A stretch of 64,000 bases of DNA from Spongilla lacustris. Lineage: Eukaryota; Porifera; Demospongiae; Spongillida; Spongillidae. A program made the position numbers and the translations under genes. Under the pieces are notes generated by a model. That model had not been told where the DNA came from and did no database searches. It saw only the letters and a program-made list of their open reading frames with translations. How positions within the stretch are numbered: the stretch's first letter is position 1; the number at the start of each line of letters is the position of its first letter. Of this stretch, positions 51,164 through 62,338 are shown in pieces. Location of the stretch: contig OX442417.1 of the NCBI GenBank assembly GCA_949361645.1, positions 5,593,700 through 5,657,699 of the forward strand, in the 5' to 3' direction.

Positions 51164-53597
51164 TGTATGTATGTATGTATGTATGTATGTATGTATGTAT
51201 GTATGTATGTATGTATGTATGTATGTATGTATGTATGTATGTATGTATGTATGTATGTATGTATGTATGTATGTATGTATGTATGTATGTATGTACATGT
51301 ATGTATGTATGTTTCAAGTCAGGTTGCTGAACAAACATCTATATTTGACAGAACCTTCAACTGGCTGTGGTCTAACATCAGCTGTGCAACATGACACATC
51401 CAAAAGCATATGTATGGCACCAGCCCTCACTTTGACCACTTCAACTACATACGTACATGTACCACTTTCTGACCAAATCCCCACCAATGCACCATGACAC
51501 AAAGTTACATCACCAACGTGTAATCGATATCGCAGGTGCACAACTACAATTACTTGAGTACACAGGTGCTCTTGTAAGCCACTAGCATGAAACAGAGGGT
51601 CAGACAGATTCCTGCTGCTTAAAAAAAAGAAACGCACACACCCCCTCAAGACAAACAGGATGAGCACACCTAAAACCACACGAGATAACACAGAAGAAGT
51701 ACAAGGAGAGAGTGAAAGAAAGAGTGCAGAGTACAGTGATGTGCTAAGGTACACGTGTGTGGTGTGCAGCTGCTAACATGAAGGTACATGTGTGTGGTGT
51801 GCAGCTGCTAACATGAAGGTACACGTGTGTGGTGTGCAGCTGCTAACATGAAGGTACATGTGTGTGGTGTGCAGCTGCTAACATGAAGGTACATGTGTGT
51901 GGTGTGCAGCTGCTAACATGAAGGTACATATGTGTGGTGTGCAGCTGCTAACATGAAGGTACATATGTGTGGTGTGCAGCTGCTAACATGAAGGTACATA
52001 TGTGTGGTGTGCAGCTGCTAACATGAAGGTACATATGTGTGGTTGTGTGGTGTGCAGCTGCTAACATGATGGTACATATGCACTGCTGCTAATGGTGACA
52101 CAAAGGTGTAGCTTTTAAAAAACAGTTGGATGAAACAGATCAGATTGTACATACAGTGACTGGATTGAAAATCTATCTAACAACAGTTTTGTTTACAAAA
52201 TAACATAACTGCAAATTTATTTCATGCTAAAGTGTACCACAGCTCTTACAATCAGTGCCAGCTGGTGACTAAATAGATTTTGTGGCATACATGACATTAG
52301 GTACGTGCCATCTTGCATTCAACCATTTTCTGTATAATAGACCCTTCCCTATAATAATAGACCCTACGGAATGCAATTATTCTTAATTGTGTCACTTCCG
52401 GAGTTCTTCCTGCGCGTGAGCACTAACACTGTACCAGGCTGTTGATAATTTTTGACCGACCAAGCCTCTGTCACAACAGTACTCACAGAGGCAGACATCC
52501 CAGATGCATTTCTCGAGGAGCCACTAGAGATCCGTAGTACGGCAGCGCTCCGAAGGTGGCTAATTTGCCACGGGATAAAAATGCAATCGGCTAGCCGAAA
52601 GCAAAGCCTAATAGATAGGTCAGTGTTGCCAAGGCATTTATGTACTGTGTCGATAGATATGAGGGCATGTGTTAGGATGGACAGTGTTCAGGATATGAGA
52701 TTTGTGATAGCATATAGGGCAGACAGGCTCGCTGGTGCATGTAGATTGCATCAGTGGATGCTGATGGGAATGATGACGGAATGTATATGTGAATTACAGC
52801 TATATGTATATGTGGATCTACATGTGGATGTATATGTTGATATATATGTGGATGTATATGTGGATGTATATGTTGATATATATGTGGATGTATATGTGGA
52901 TGTATATGTTGATATATATGTGGATGTATATGTGGATGTATATGTTGATATATGTGGATGTATATGTATATGAGTGTTGGTCTAAAGAAAGCAATGTAAG
53001 GCTTCCTAGTGCATTGCCACGCCCCCTCCCCATGGTTGACTATAATTTCAGATCTTGCTGCTACCCTTAGAACGCCAAGGCACCAGCGATGGATTCAAGC
53101 CGGCTGTAACATCTTACAACTTTGTAATTGAACTGGTGTATAGAAGCTGTTCGACTGCACTGTGTTAGTCGGTTTTAATGTGGCCATCATGCATAACAAT
53201 CCCATTTGTTAAAGGTGAGGCATGGAGGCAGCTGTGAAAGGACATGTACAGGTACATGTACATCTACATGTACCTGTACATGCAAATGTACACATGACCT
53301 TGTAGATCCTCCTTTTCAATACAAAGAATGCTTATTTTAACACTTGGAAAGCAGTTCACACCTCCTTAGATGCCCAGGGCTATTGTCCTACGCAAACAAT
53401 AGCTACATCAACAAGAACCATGGCAATGACACCCACACTCAGACAGGACACTGTGAAAGACAGAACTTTCAAACGGGCCTCCAGAGCTACACGTACTACA
53501 CAAGTCCTTATACAGAGCTCTCGTATGTACTGCAACACAACAATGCCAGTCATTGAGTCTATTCACATACCTTGGCTTTTGATTTGGCTCAAACAAT

Positions 53598-53633
<36 letters not shown>

Positions 53634-53920
53634 ACACAACACACACATATACACATACACATGCACACACACATATATGCACACACACACACACAAACAA
53701 ATACTGCCATGAGTAGATATGCAGCAGAAATACATAACATTTATTTTCAGCCATCCATGCATGAAATATAAATAAATAAATAATTAATAAACATGGTAAA
53801 AAAAAAAAAATTCCAAAAAGGATGGTCTATATTTGAATGTTATATCACAAAGTGTAGATACATGTACACTCAACAACAGTACATGTACATGGAACTACAC
53901 ATATGCAAACACAGACTACA

Positions 53921-54006
<86 letters not shown>

Positions 54007-55115
54007 ACTAGACTACTTGTATATGTACCTACACACAGGCTAGACAGCATTCAGGATTAAAACAACAGTGCACAGTGGATTGTTACACACTGTAGATGTA
54101 CATGTATAAGTATTAGGGTCATGCTCTAAACCACTCTGATGTCCCCTCATGTTACCCTCATGTCACCCTCATGTTACCCTCATGTTACCCATGTTACCCT
54201 TGTTACCCATGCTACCCTCATGTTACCCTTGCTAACCTCATGTTACCCTTGTTACCCTAATGTTACCCTCATGTTACCCCCTAAAGGGGTAGGATGGTAG
54301 ATCAAATAACACTATGAATAACAAGTCAAGAGGAATGGTAAACTACGTACCACATCACATTGTGAACATCATATACCGAGTGTGATGGGAAAGCCACACC
54401 CACCTTGCACGCTTCACCCCACATCGCAATGCAGGCATCCACACATACAGGATGCAAAAGTTGTACTTTCCTATGTGAAAGTGTGTACCCAGGAGAGAAG
54501 GCCAACATGTCCCCCTGTACCCAGGAGAGAAGGCCAACATGTCCCCCTGTGATGAGGGTGTGTACCCAGGAGAGAAGGCCAACATGTCCCCCTGTGATGA
54601 GGGTGTGTACCCAGGAGAGAAGGCCAACATGTCCCCCTGTACCCAGGAGAGAAGGCTAACATGTCCCCCTGTGGTGAGGGTGTGTACCCAGCAGAGAAGG
54701 CCAACATGTCCCCCTGTACCCAGGAGAGAAGGCCAACATGTCCCCCTATGGTGAGGGTGTGTACCCAGGGGATGTGGCTGACATGATCAGCCATCATGTT
54801 CCTATTACCCTTCTTGTGTGAACCAACCCCAAATCTGATTTAATCCAGTAGATACGACCACACACACAACACACACAAATACAGCTTGTAATGTTTTGGG
54901 TTCACTTTTGCATGTACATACATGTAAATCACCAGATGAATCACTGCACACCTGCATGTACATGTACATGCAAGTACTTCACAACCATTTTCACGTACAA
55001 ATATACACAACATACACATGTACATACATACCTACATACGTACGGTATGTACGTAAATACATACACCATACATACATACATACACACATACATACATGTA
55101 CATACATACATACAT

Positions 55116-55159
<44 letters not shown>

Positions 55160-58100
55160 GTACGTACATAATAATAATAAAATTTATGCCATCGCATTAT
55201 ACATGTACAAGTACATGTATAACACATTTGGAGGAAGAGACTAGACATAGTTTGAGAACACATATATCACCAAGCTAATAACATTCAAAGTTCTACATCT
55301 GCTTTTGACCAAAGATGTGTTTTACGGGGATGGATTTTAACTCCTTTAACATACATACATACATACATACATACATACATACATACATACATACACATGT
55401 ATATACATACACATACACACATACATACATTACAAACTGATCAGAAAATTGAAATATCACTAGTCTAGACACCACAAACCACCAGATACTCACAAAAGCT
55501 GTCCTCATGACCAAACCAGACAACTCCAATCATCAGGGACACCACTAATACCCAGCCTCAAACTAACCACAAACATTACCATGATGCACAACCTAACATG
55601 ACCTTCACATAACTAAATTATTAAATTAGTTAACTACAAGTCAAACCTATCACATGATTACCACATAGAGGTACATGTATCACTTGACTGCCACATGACA
55701 TGCGTCGCTCATCACATGACTACCACATGATGCACATACCCACCTGGTAGTGTACATGTATATCATATCACTACCACAAGAGTCCTTGTGTGTGGAAGAA
55801 GAGGGAAGAGTAGTGGTTAAAGGAGTGGGGAAGGGAGGGGGAGGAGGGAGGGAAGATGAGAGAGAAGAATCCAACTTATGTGGAAAGGAAAATTTCCAGC
55901 TCTCCAAACATTACTACATTCCAATACACACATACATGTACACTATTCATAGAAGTACACACCAAAAACCTGTTTATCACTAGAAGAAAGGCCAAAAATA
56001 TGACAATCACACCATATCCACATGCACACACCATATCCACATGCACACACCATATCCACATGCACACACCACGCCAACATGCATATCCTCTCGTGCCAGG
56101 AACACAGGTACAACATACCATGATGTGTAAGGGGTGGGGGGCAGGGTCATAGAGGTGTGGTCCATAAACAAACCATTTTAGGGAGGGGGGAACACATTGG
56201 CAGAACACTGGAACATCCTATCAACACAGATACACCATGGAAACACTGCACACAACAGCATCACAGCACATGTTCTGCCAAGAGGGCATAGGAAACTTGC
56301 ACACCAGCTGAGTGGCTCTCACCCAAGCAATTGTATGGCCAACCACACCAAATATGCTGGCAGACCATACCACATTGTTAATTCCTTGTCATGATTCGCT
56401 TACAATCGAACAACATCAATGAAATTAAATATGCCATTGTGCAATGATTATGAATGAAATGGCAACTACTTGAACCAAACCATCCAACCTAAAGACTACC
56501 ATGTACAAGACACACATGCAAACACACACACACATGTAACATATGGACACACACATATAAACACAAGTAAACACATGCACACAGACACACACATGTAAAC
56601 ATATGCACACATGTAAACATACAATGTATGCACACACACATATAAACACAAGTAAACACATGCACACAGACACACACATGTAAACATATGCACACATGTA
56701 AACATATGCACACATGTAAACATATGCACACATGTAAACATATGCACACACACATGTAAACACATGCACACAGACACACACATGTAAACATATGCACACA
56801 CACACATATAAACACAAGTAAACACATGCACACACACACCCCCAATATGGCTTCTTTCCCAACCAGGCTTTCCTCTCCAACATGCCTCCTCCCCCTCCAC
56901 TCCCCCTTCTGCCTCCTCCACCATTAGCCCCTCACCTGGATGAGAAGTGATGAGTCCCAAGGAGGTGTGGCACGAGGGAAGTGGTCCCCCACTTTGGTCC
57001 AGTCAAAGATTGGCCGAGGAGGAGGATATAGTGTGGAGTGGCTGCAGGGGCAGAGGACATATGGTGAGAGAAAGACATCACCAGGGAGGGAGGGAGGGAG
57101 GGAGGAAGGAAGGAAGGGAGGGAGGAGGGAGGGGGGGAGGGAGGGGTAGGGAGGAAGGGAGGGAGAGTGACTTTCATGATAGTCACATGCCTACTCCGAC
57201 TGTACAGAATGCTAATCACAAGTCATCAACTGCCCATCTCAAACATTCATCCAATGACTTGCAGTTACCTAAGGGTAGTCCCTATGCCTCCTGACCACAC
57301 CCACCACAAGGTTCCCATCCCTTCTGACCACATCCCCACGTCTCCCAACCACACCCATCCCCTTCTCCTGATAGCCTCCACCATAGGGGGTGCCAGGCAT
57401 TCTGGCCACACCTACAGTGTATCACAAAGGCAACCTTAATTCAACAAACCAGATGGCCTATTATGGACCTACATGTACATGGGCTTATTCTAATTACAAC
57501 TCACAACATTTAGTAAATTCCAAATATTACAGTGTATACATAATCAGCAAGATAATTGAGATTTATTCTGCTTCCCAAGCAATTGGTTGTCATGGAAACA
57601 TGTCATACTTTTTTTTTTTTTTTTTCCGTCATTTGTGGAACAAATTATACAGAATATGCTCCCAGCAGAATATAGAGGTGTTAGCCTACATGCATGTGTA
57701 GTGCATGCAGGCTAACATGTAAGCATGTAGATGGATATGGATGGTAAGTGAGGGGTGTATTGGTGTAATGTGAATGTGCAGCTGTACATATCAGGTGATG
57801 GCTTTGCACAATGAGTCTTCAGCTGTGTGTGCCTTACATATAAGGTTACAGGCAGTGGTAGAGCTAGCACCCCCTTGAGAAAGCAGGTATACCTACTAAA
57901 TGTATACATGATCAATGGGAGTGTGCAGGCGCACAGCTGAAGATGTGGCCATGAACAGCAAACTCTTCCATGAAAGGATTATTTGAGCAGTTCTGGACTC
58001 CGTTATTTCCGGAAGAGGTGTGGGCTCACTTCCTCTATTAATACATATGCAAGATTAGTTGGCCCCTGCTCATGTGCTGGCAGTGTGTGATGTACAGTGT

Positions 58101-58923
58101 AATTTGTGTGCCCAATGTGAAGCAGTGTCAAGAGGTGGCGTGCACAACTGGCACTGCACCAATGTTGAAAGAATATACATACCTGTATGTATGGCGTTGT
58201 AGATACATGATGTACATGTAGCAAGTAAGATCTGTAACCAACCCCTGCCCCACATAATGCTGCATTTCACATGCGTAATCCATTACATCTAGCAGTATGT
58301 CTGGTTGTATGTTTAACATGTCAGGTCATATCTTAGGCCACAACTCTCCCATCCTCTCATGTATATATACGCACCTGCTAATCACATTCCACAAGTCTTC
58401 ACTTAAATTTAATTGTGTTAAAATGTACATAAATCACCGTATCCACACACTAGCACTGTATATGGGAGCACATACAGCCCAGATAGAATGTCCATGCAGC
58501 ATAAAATGTATAGGACTTGTCATGTATAGCACTTGTTGTAAACACACCAGTGAGTGAATGACAGTGTGTGTGTGTGTATGTGAGTATTGTGTGTGATATA
58601 AGTTAGTCTGTGACTTCTGCCTGAGATAATTTATATATTATGTGTGTGTGGCAAACAAAAACAAAAATATTCACTACTAGTAAACTGCATTAATAGACCA
58701 TGCCATTGCCACTCTACTCACCATCTCCAGGCATTGCCGGCTCTGCCCCTATCACGTCCTCGCCGTCCTCTAGTGGGCAATATTCTGTGACAGTAAGCTA
58801 AAGTTATGTTGCAATCACGCAACACTCTTGCGCATTAATTAGAATATCAATTCCAAAACTACATATACCTTCTTAAAACCATGTCTATCGCATACTACAT
58901 AACCAATTTAAAACTTACGCCAT
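48110..58923 (-). CDS. Minus-strand multi-pass membrane protein gene (partly resolved)
   Basis: The coding start is ATG at 58923-58921 followed two bases later by a GTAAGT donor. Exon 58722-58784 and exon 56936-57041 then join in phase (2, 2, 0), giving [12 protein letters not shown] and [12 protein letters not shown]. Further exons with good sites: 55494-55556 (hydrophobic [15 protein letters not shown]), 54404-54470 joining in phase to 53392-53529 (Y-I-R-E-L-C then a TM helix [10 protein letters not shown]), 48437-48526 (F-E-L-V-N-S-D-K), a 25-bp microexon 48344-48368 and the terminal exon 48110-48287 (C-D-G-A-Y-P-T-R-N), again in phase. At least two linking exons remain unfound, between 54.5 and 57 kb and between 48.6 and 53.3 kb. 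At least two TM helices are seen. I do not recognise the family. Confidence 0.45.
48826..49817. repeat. 32-bp minisatellite
   Basis: About 31 copies of GTAACGTACCATAAGGGGAG plus ACCTTGCAGTAT. As 32 is not a multiple of three and the unit has no minus-strand stop, all three minus frames stay open for about 300 codons; these are not genes. Confidence 0.95.
49818..50870. other. Spacer, nothing recognised
   Basis: Non-coding. AAGTCCGCGACAGCATCGAGGAAGT at 50090-50114 recurs inverted near 50737-50761, so this may be the ends of an unannotated element of about 670 bp. Confidence 0.4.
50090..50761. mobile_element. Candidate element with about 24-bp terminal inverted repeats
   Basis: AAAGTCCGCGACAGCATCGA at about 50089 and TCGATGGTGTCGCGGACTTT near 50742 are inverted copies with one or two mismatches (C-A-G/C-A-C around the centre). 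No ORF between them beyond short frames; target duplication (TAAA / TAAT) unclear. MITE-like. Confidence 0.5.
50871..51313. repeat. (GTAT)n tetranucleotide microsatellite
   Basis: About 440 bp of GTAT units with GTGT interruptions in the left third and a nearly pure right half. Confidence 0.97.
51736..52075. repeat. 35-bp minisatellite
   Basis: About nine copies of GTACATGTGTGTGGTGTGCA plus GCTGCTAACATGAAG; variants differ at ACATG / ACACG / ACATA. Confidence 0.93.
52487..52618 (+). CDS. SAP-like domain exon or fragment
   Basis: Frame with [21 protein letters not shown] and R-K-Q-S-L-I-D-R, ending at a possible donor ATAG/GTCAGT. This resembles the SAP-type helix-extension-helix that opens many unclassified sponge and cnidarian proteins (L-x2-W-L-x-C-R-G then K-x2-L-I-x-R). 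No ATG in frame after the TAA at 52446, and no further exon found, so it is an isolated exon or relic. A CACTTCCGGAG (ETS-type) site lies about 100 bp upstream. Confidence 0.35.
52800..52972. repeat. TATATGTGGATG minisatellite
   Basis: Twelve-bp subunits (TATATGTGGATG, TATATGTTGATA) arranged in a roughly 36-bp order. Confidence 0.9.
53923..54002. repeat. (AC)n microsatellite
   Basis: A pure AC run; a shorter interrupted CA tract lies at 53600-53700. Confidence 0.95.
54143..54282. repeat. CATGTTACCCT short tandem repeat
   Basis: About a dozen units of 8-11 bp built on GTTACCCTCAT. Confidence 0.85.
54485..54775. repeat. Minisatellite alternating 32- and 45-bp units
   Basis: Core ACCCAGGAGAGAAGGCCAAC plus ATGTCCCCCTGT, with or without a 13-bp GATGAGGGTGTGT spacer. 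Confidence 0.9.
55020..55160. repeat. (CATA)n / (CA)n microsatellite
   Basis: Intronic tetranucleotide tract in the minus-strand gene; a second (CATA)n lies at 55351-55393. Confidence 0.92.
56510..56840. repeat. CACATGTAAACATATGCACA minisatellite
   Basis: Units of about 16-20 bp and longer composite units; all minus frames are open by repetition. Confidence 0.88.
57085..57170. repeat. (GGGA)n purine tract
   Basis: GGGAGGAAGGGAGG repeats next to the 56936-57041 exon. Confidence 0.9.
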
Positions 58924-59099
58924 TTCCAGCGAGCAGTATAAGGAATTACCCGAGAAGCATGACCCACACGAAAAACTAAACAGTCTCTCGTGCGCATGCG
59001 TATATTCATCCGCCTAAATTCAAATTTTTCCCTTGTAAAGCGCTTACAGTGTACACAACACAACGTCCATCAAAATACAGAACAAGAGAAGCAAGCACA
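58924..59099. promoter_or_regulatory. Divergent promoter with NRF1-like palindrome
   Basis: A 176-bp interval separates the ATG of the minus-strand gene (58923) from the ATG of the + strand gene (59100). It holds TGCGCATGCG at 58991-59000, matching the palindromic NRF1 core, and no TATA box. Such short CpG-containing spacers are typical of bidirectional promoters. Confidence 0.5.
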
Positions 59100-62000
59100 A
59101 TGGAAAGTAAATCATGTGATACCAGCTTGTCGAGAAGTGACCTCAACTCTGCCTTCTGTGACACTAGCCAAAACAGTCTGAGTTCTGTAGATACCTTGAG
59201 CTTTGGAGAGGGATCGTCAAGGCAGGACTGTGCATTTGAACAAAGTGCCCATAAGGATGTGCAGACGATTTGCTCAAATGAATCCAGCAAAGCTGGTGCT
59301 TCCGACTCCGGGACCGAGTTGACAGCAAGAACTGAAGCCTCGTCCAACCCCATGGAACAATCATTGTCGAACAGTATCTATCTAGATAACGGGACAGATC
59401 CCCGTGGAAAGTTAGTGACCCCAAAACCGAAGACAAGGCTTACTATGGTATGCGTACTGCACATTAAATACATGTTAATACACAGTACTTACATGTAGTC
59501 TGATGTAGATGTTACATTTTCATATGTCTAAATATTCTAAGGAGTTAGGTAATCTGGGAACCAGACCATGTTATTTGGTCTGGTCCCCAGGCTAGAAATT
59601 ACGATTGCTGTGTCCCCTGTGCAGGCCGAGAGAGCTAGGCTTGAAGCCTTGGCTTCGTTTGGTGGGGCTGCCCTGGAGACCGTGTTTGTAAAGCACGACG
59701 GTCTAAGGGACAAGCTGAGAAGGCAGAAGGAGGAGGCGCTGCAGGCACAGTGCAGGCCAGATGACAGGGCTGGGGAGGAGGGGCCTGGCAACAGCAGTGA
59801 GTGCGCTGTCTTCGACTCCAGCCTGGGAGACCTGCGCGTGAAAAAGGTGGACCTGAAGGCAAAGCTGAAGCAAGAGGCGGAGGACAGGGGCAAAGAGAAC
59901 ATGCCACTCCCTCCAGCAAAGAAGTCGCGGTTAGTGTTCTGTTACAGTTGTGATTTGTGCACTTGTAGGCTCCAAGATGGTTGTCTCTCTGTGGGTGTGC
60001 ATGCTGCAGTCATGACTCCAGGGCCTGGGGCGGGTGCAGCCGTTATGACTCCATCCTGGGGGTGTGCAGCCGTCATGACTCCAGGGCCTGGGGGCGTGCG
60101 GCCATCATGACTCCAGGGCCTGGGGGCGTGCGGCCATCATGACTACAGGGTCTGGTGGGGCGTGCAGCCATCATGACTCCAGGGCGTCCTATCAGCTGTG
60201 TTGTAAATGCATGCAGTAGCCTGTGAGGTGTGGGGGAGGGATAGCTATGGTGAGAATCCCAATTAACTGCCATGTTTTTCGTGTAGCTGAACATGTTTGT
60301 GCAGTAATGGATGGTGCCGTGATGTAATGGATGATGCCGTGATGTCATAGATGGTGTTGTGATGTCATGGATGGTGCTGTAATGTAATGGATGGTGCTGT
60401 GATGTAATGGATGGTGTGCCGTGATGTCATGGATGGTGGTGTGATGTCATGGATGGTGCTGTGATGTCAAGGATGGTGCTGTGATGTAATGGATGGTGCT
60501 GTGATGTAATGGATGGTGCTGTGACTTAATGAATGGTGCTGTGATGTAACGGATGGTGCCGTAATGTAATGGATGATGCCGTAATGTCATGGATGGTGCT
60601 GTGATTTAATGAATGGTGCTGTGATGTAACGGATGGTGCCGTAATGTGATGAATGATGCCATGATGTGACAGATCATGGGCAGAGCAACCTTTGATAATA
60701 ATTATATAATTCAGGCTGCATTCTCATTTGATGCACTTTGTAACAGTTTCCAATCTGGTCATGCTAGGTAAAGTATGGGAGGGTTATGAGAGGCCGGCCA
60801 TTTTTATTTTAATAATGATTCATTGTCATGAAGGAGTGCAAGTTACCATTACATACATGTTAATGTAAGAAGCAAGCTTTATAATATATACCAGTACATG
60901 TACATGTAACAATCAGGTTTTTAGAAATTTGTTCTGCATGACATTTCAGTGTCCCATTCCCATTACAGTATAGTGATTGAACGTTGAGACTTGAGAATCT
61001 GGTAAACCATATTTATATAACATAACACACAGCTTTTTCTTAGTGATAATTTTAAAGAACATAGCATTGTACATGTATCTCTTATGTTTCTTCTATACTT
61101 ACTGTATACTTAGCTTTTTTTTAATTTTTGGCCTATCTATACACATTAGTTATTGAGATCTAATTGAGTCCAATGAGAATTTCCCAACAATAAAATCAGG
61201 ATTTGACCATCATGTTAATTAGCACCTATCAATTAAGCATGTGAACATAATAATAAATGTAGTGTTTATGGTCAACTGTGTAATATGGCATCTTAGATCA
61301 CCATACACCTGGGTAGCAACATGTTGCCTGGAACTCCACAAGTATGACAGTTTACTCTATTCATTTGGGTTCTTGGTAGAGTAGATCTGATTAAACACTT
61401 CTAATATGTCACTCATTGCACTGATTATGTCTGTGAATGTCACCATGGTGATCACCCTCTTAGGCACCAGCTGGCACATGAACAGTCCCAAGCCAACCTC
61501 ACATTTGAAGATTGCTTTAAGCGTGAAGGACGCGATGGGCTTCCTAGTTTCCGAAAGGCAACCAGTCAAAATGACAACAGCAGTTCCACAGAGTAAGTCA
61601 GCCTGTTGTGAGTACTGAACTGCACACTGCAGTGTACATTCACATATATAAGGTACATGTTTTATTTGCTGGTTATTTGCTATGTTACCAAGCACACGTA
61701 CAAAATTTGTACCATGAGAGATGCATGTAGCAACATGCATGTAAACAGCATGTGTTACAGTGATGTGTGTTTGTGTGTGAGTGCCTGCGAAAATGTGTCA
61801 GTGTGTGTAGATAGTCCTTTTATATTGTTTCTGTGTACACTTTTGTTGCCATTGATATGTAATGTCACTAATTGTTAAATTGACAAGCATAACACCTCAA
61901 TAAAAAATACCCAGCACTTCGATCTGTATATATATGTTTTACTATGCCAGATAATTAAAATCAACCGTAGTGGGGTTTTTTCTTTGTAATATGTGTGATT

Positions 62001-62197
62001 ATTGGTATAATTGCAACTCTTAATCAATCTGAAACAGATCCGTGCCAATCGTGAAGCGGATGACCAGAGTAGAGCGTTCAAAGATGGAGGCGCTTCAGAG
62101 CTTCGGGGCTGGTCTACAGGACCTCACAGTCAAGCCAAGGATCCCGAAGGTATTAGAAGAGAAACTAGCCATCAAGCGCAAAGCGAATAATAATTGA
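59100..62197 (+). CDS. Four-exon gene, unknown hydrophilic protein (313 aa) with KEN motif
   Basis: Exons 59100-59447, 59625-59929, 61464-61592 and 62038-62197; junction phases 0, 2, 2 fit and the total is 942 bp including TGA. The first exon is Ser/Thr-rich and acidic. The second has E-R-A-R-L-E-A-L-A-S-F-G-G, a basic coiled-coil-like K-L-R-R-Q-K-E-E-A, then V-K-K-V-D-L-K-A-K-L and G-K-E-N-M-P-L-P-P-A-K-K-S-R: a KEN-box-like degron next to a basic cluster. The third is hydrophilic. The fourth has E-R-S-K-M-E-A-L-Q-S-F-G-A-G, repeating the second-exon motif, and ends K-R-K-A-N-N-N. No signal peptide or TM segment. Nuclear or cell-cycle function is inference. The 1.5-kb second intron holds minisatellites. 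Confidence 0.68.
59557..59593. repeat. 37-bp hairpin related to the 34567 MITE ends
   Basis: CTGGGAACCAGACC and GGTCTGGTCCCCAG are inverted copies (13 of 14) around a 9-base loop; the GTCCCCAG end resembles the MITE at 34567-34654 and a single copy near 4990. Confidence 0.5.
60000..60690. repeat. Two intronic minisatellites
   Basis: 60000-60185: GACTCCAGGGCCTGGGGGCG plus TGCGGCCATCAT, about 30 bp. 60300-60690: GTGATGTAATGGATGGTGCT, 20 bp, about 18 copies with CAT/AAT alternation. Confidence 0.88.
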
Positions 62198-62338
62198 TGG
62201 ATTTTTTTATAATGACATCATTTCCGCTGACTTTTTTAAATGGCATTATAAATGAGCACTCTTCGCATTTATCTTGCATATGTGATTTTTTTTTTTTTGT
62301 ATCTCGGCCGTTTCAAACATTGTTTTGCCTGTCCGATA

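Noticed and set aside
50822..51497. Met/Tyr/Val/Cys-rich frames
   Set aside because: Translation of the (GTAT)n microsatellite.
61357..61740. 127-codon minus-strand frame
   Set aside because: It is the shadow of the + strand exon 61464-61592, whose phases fit the flanking exons exactly.
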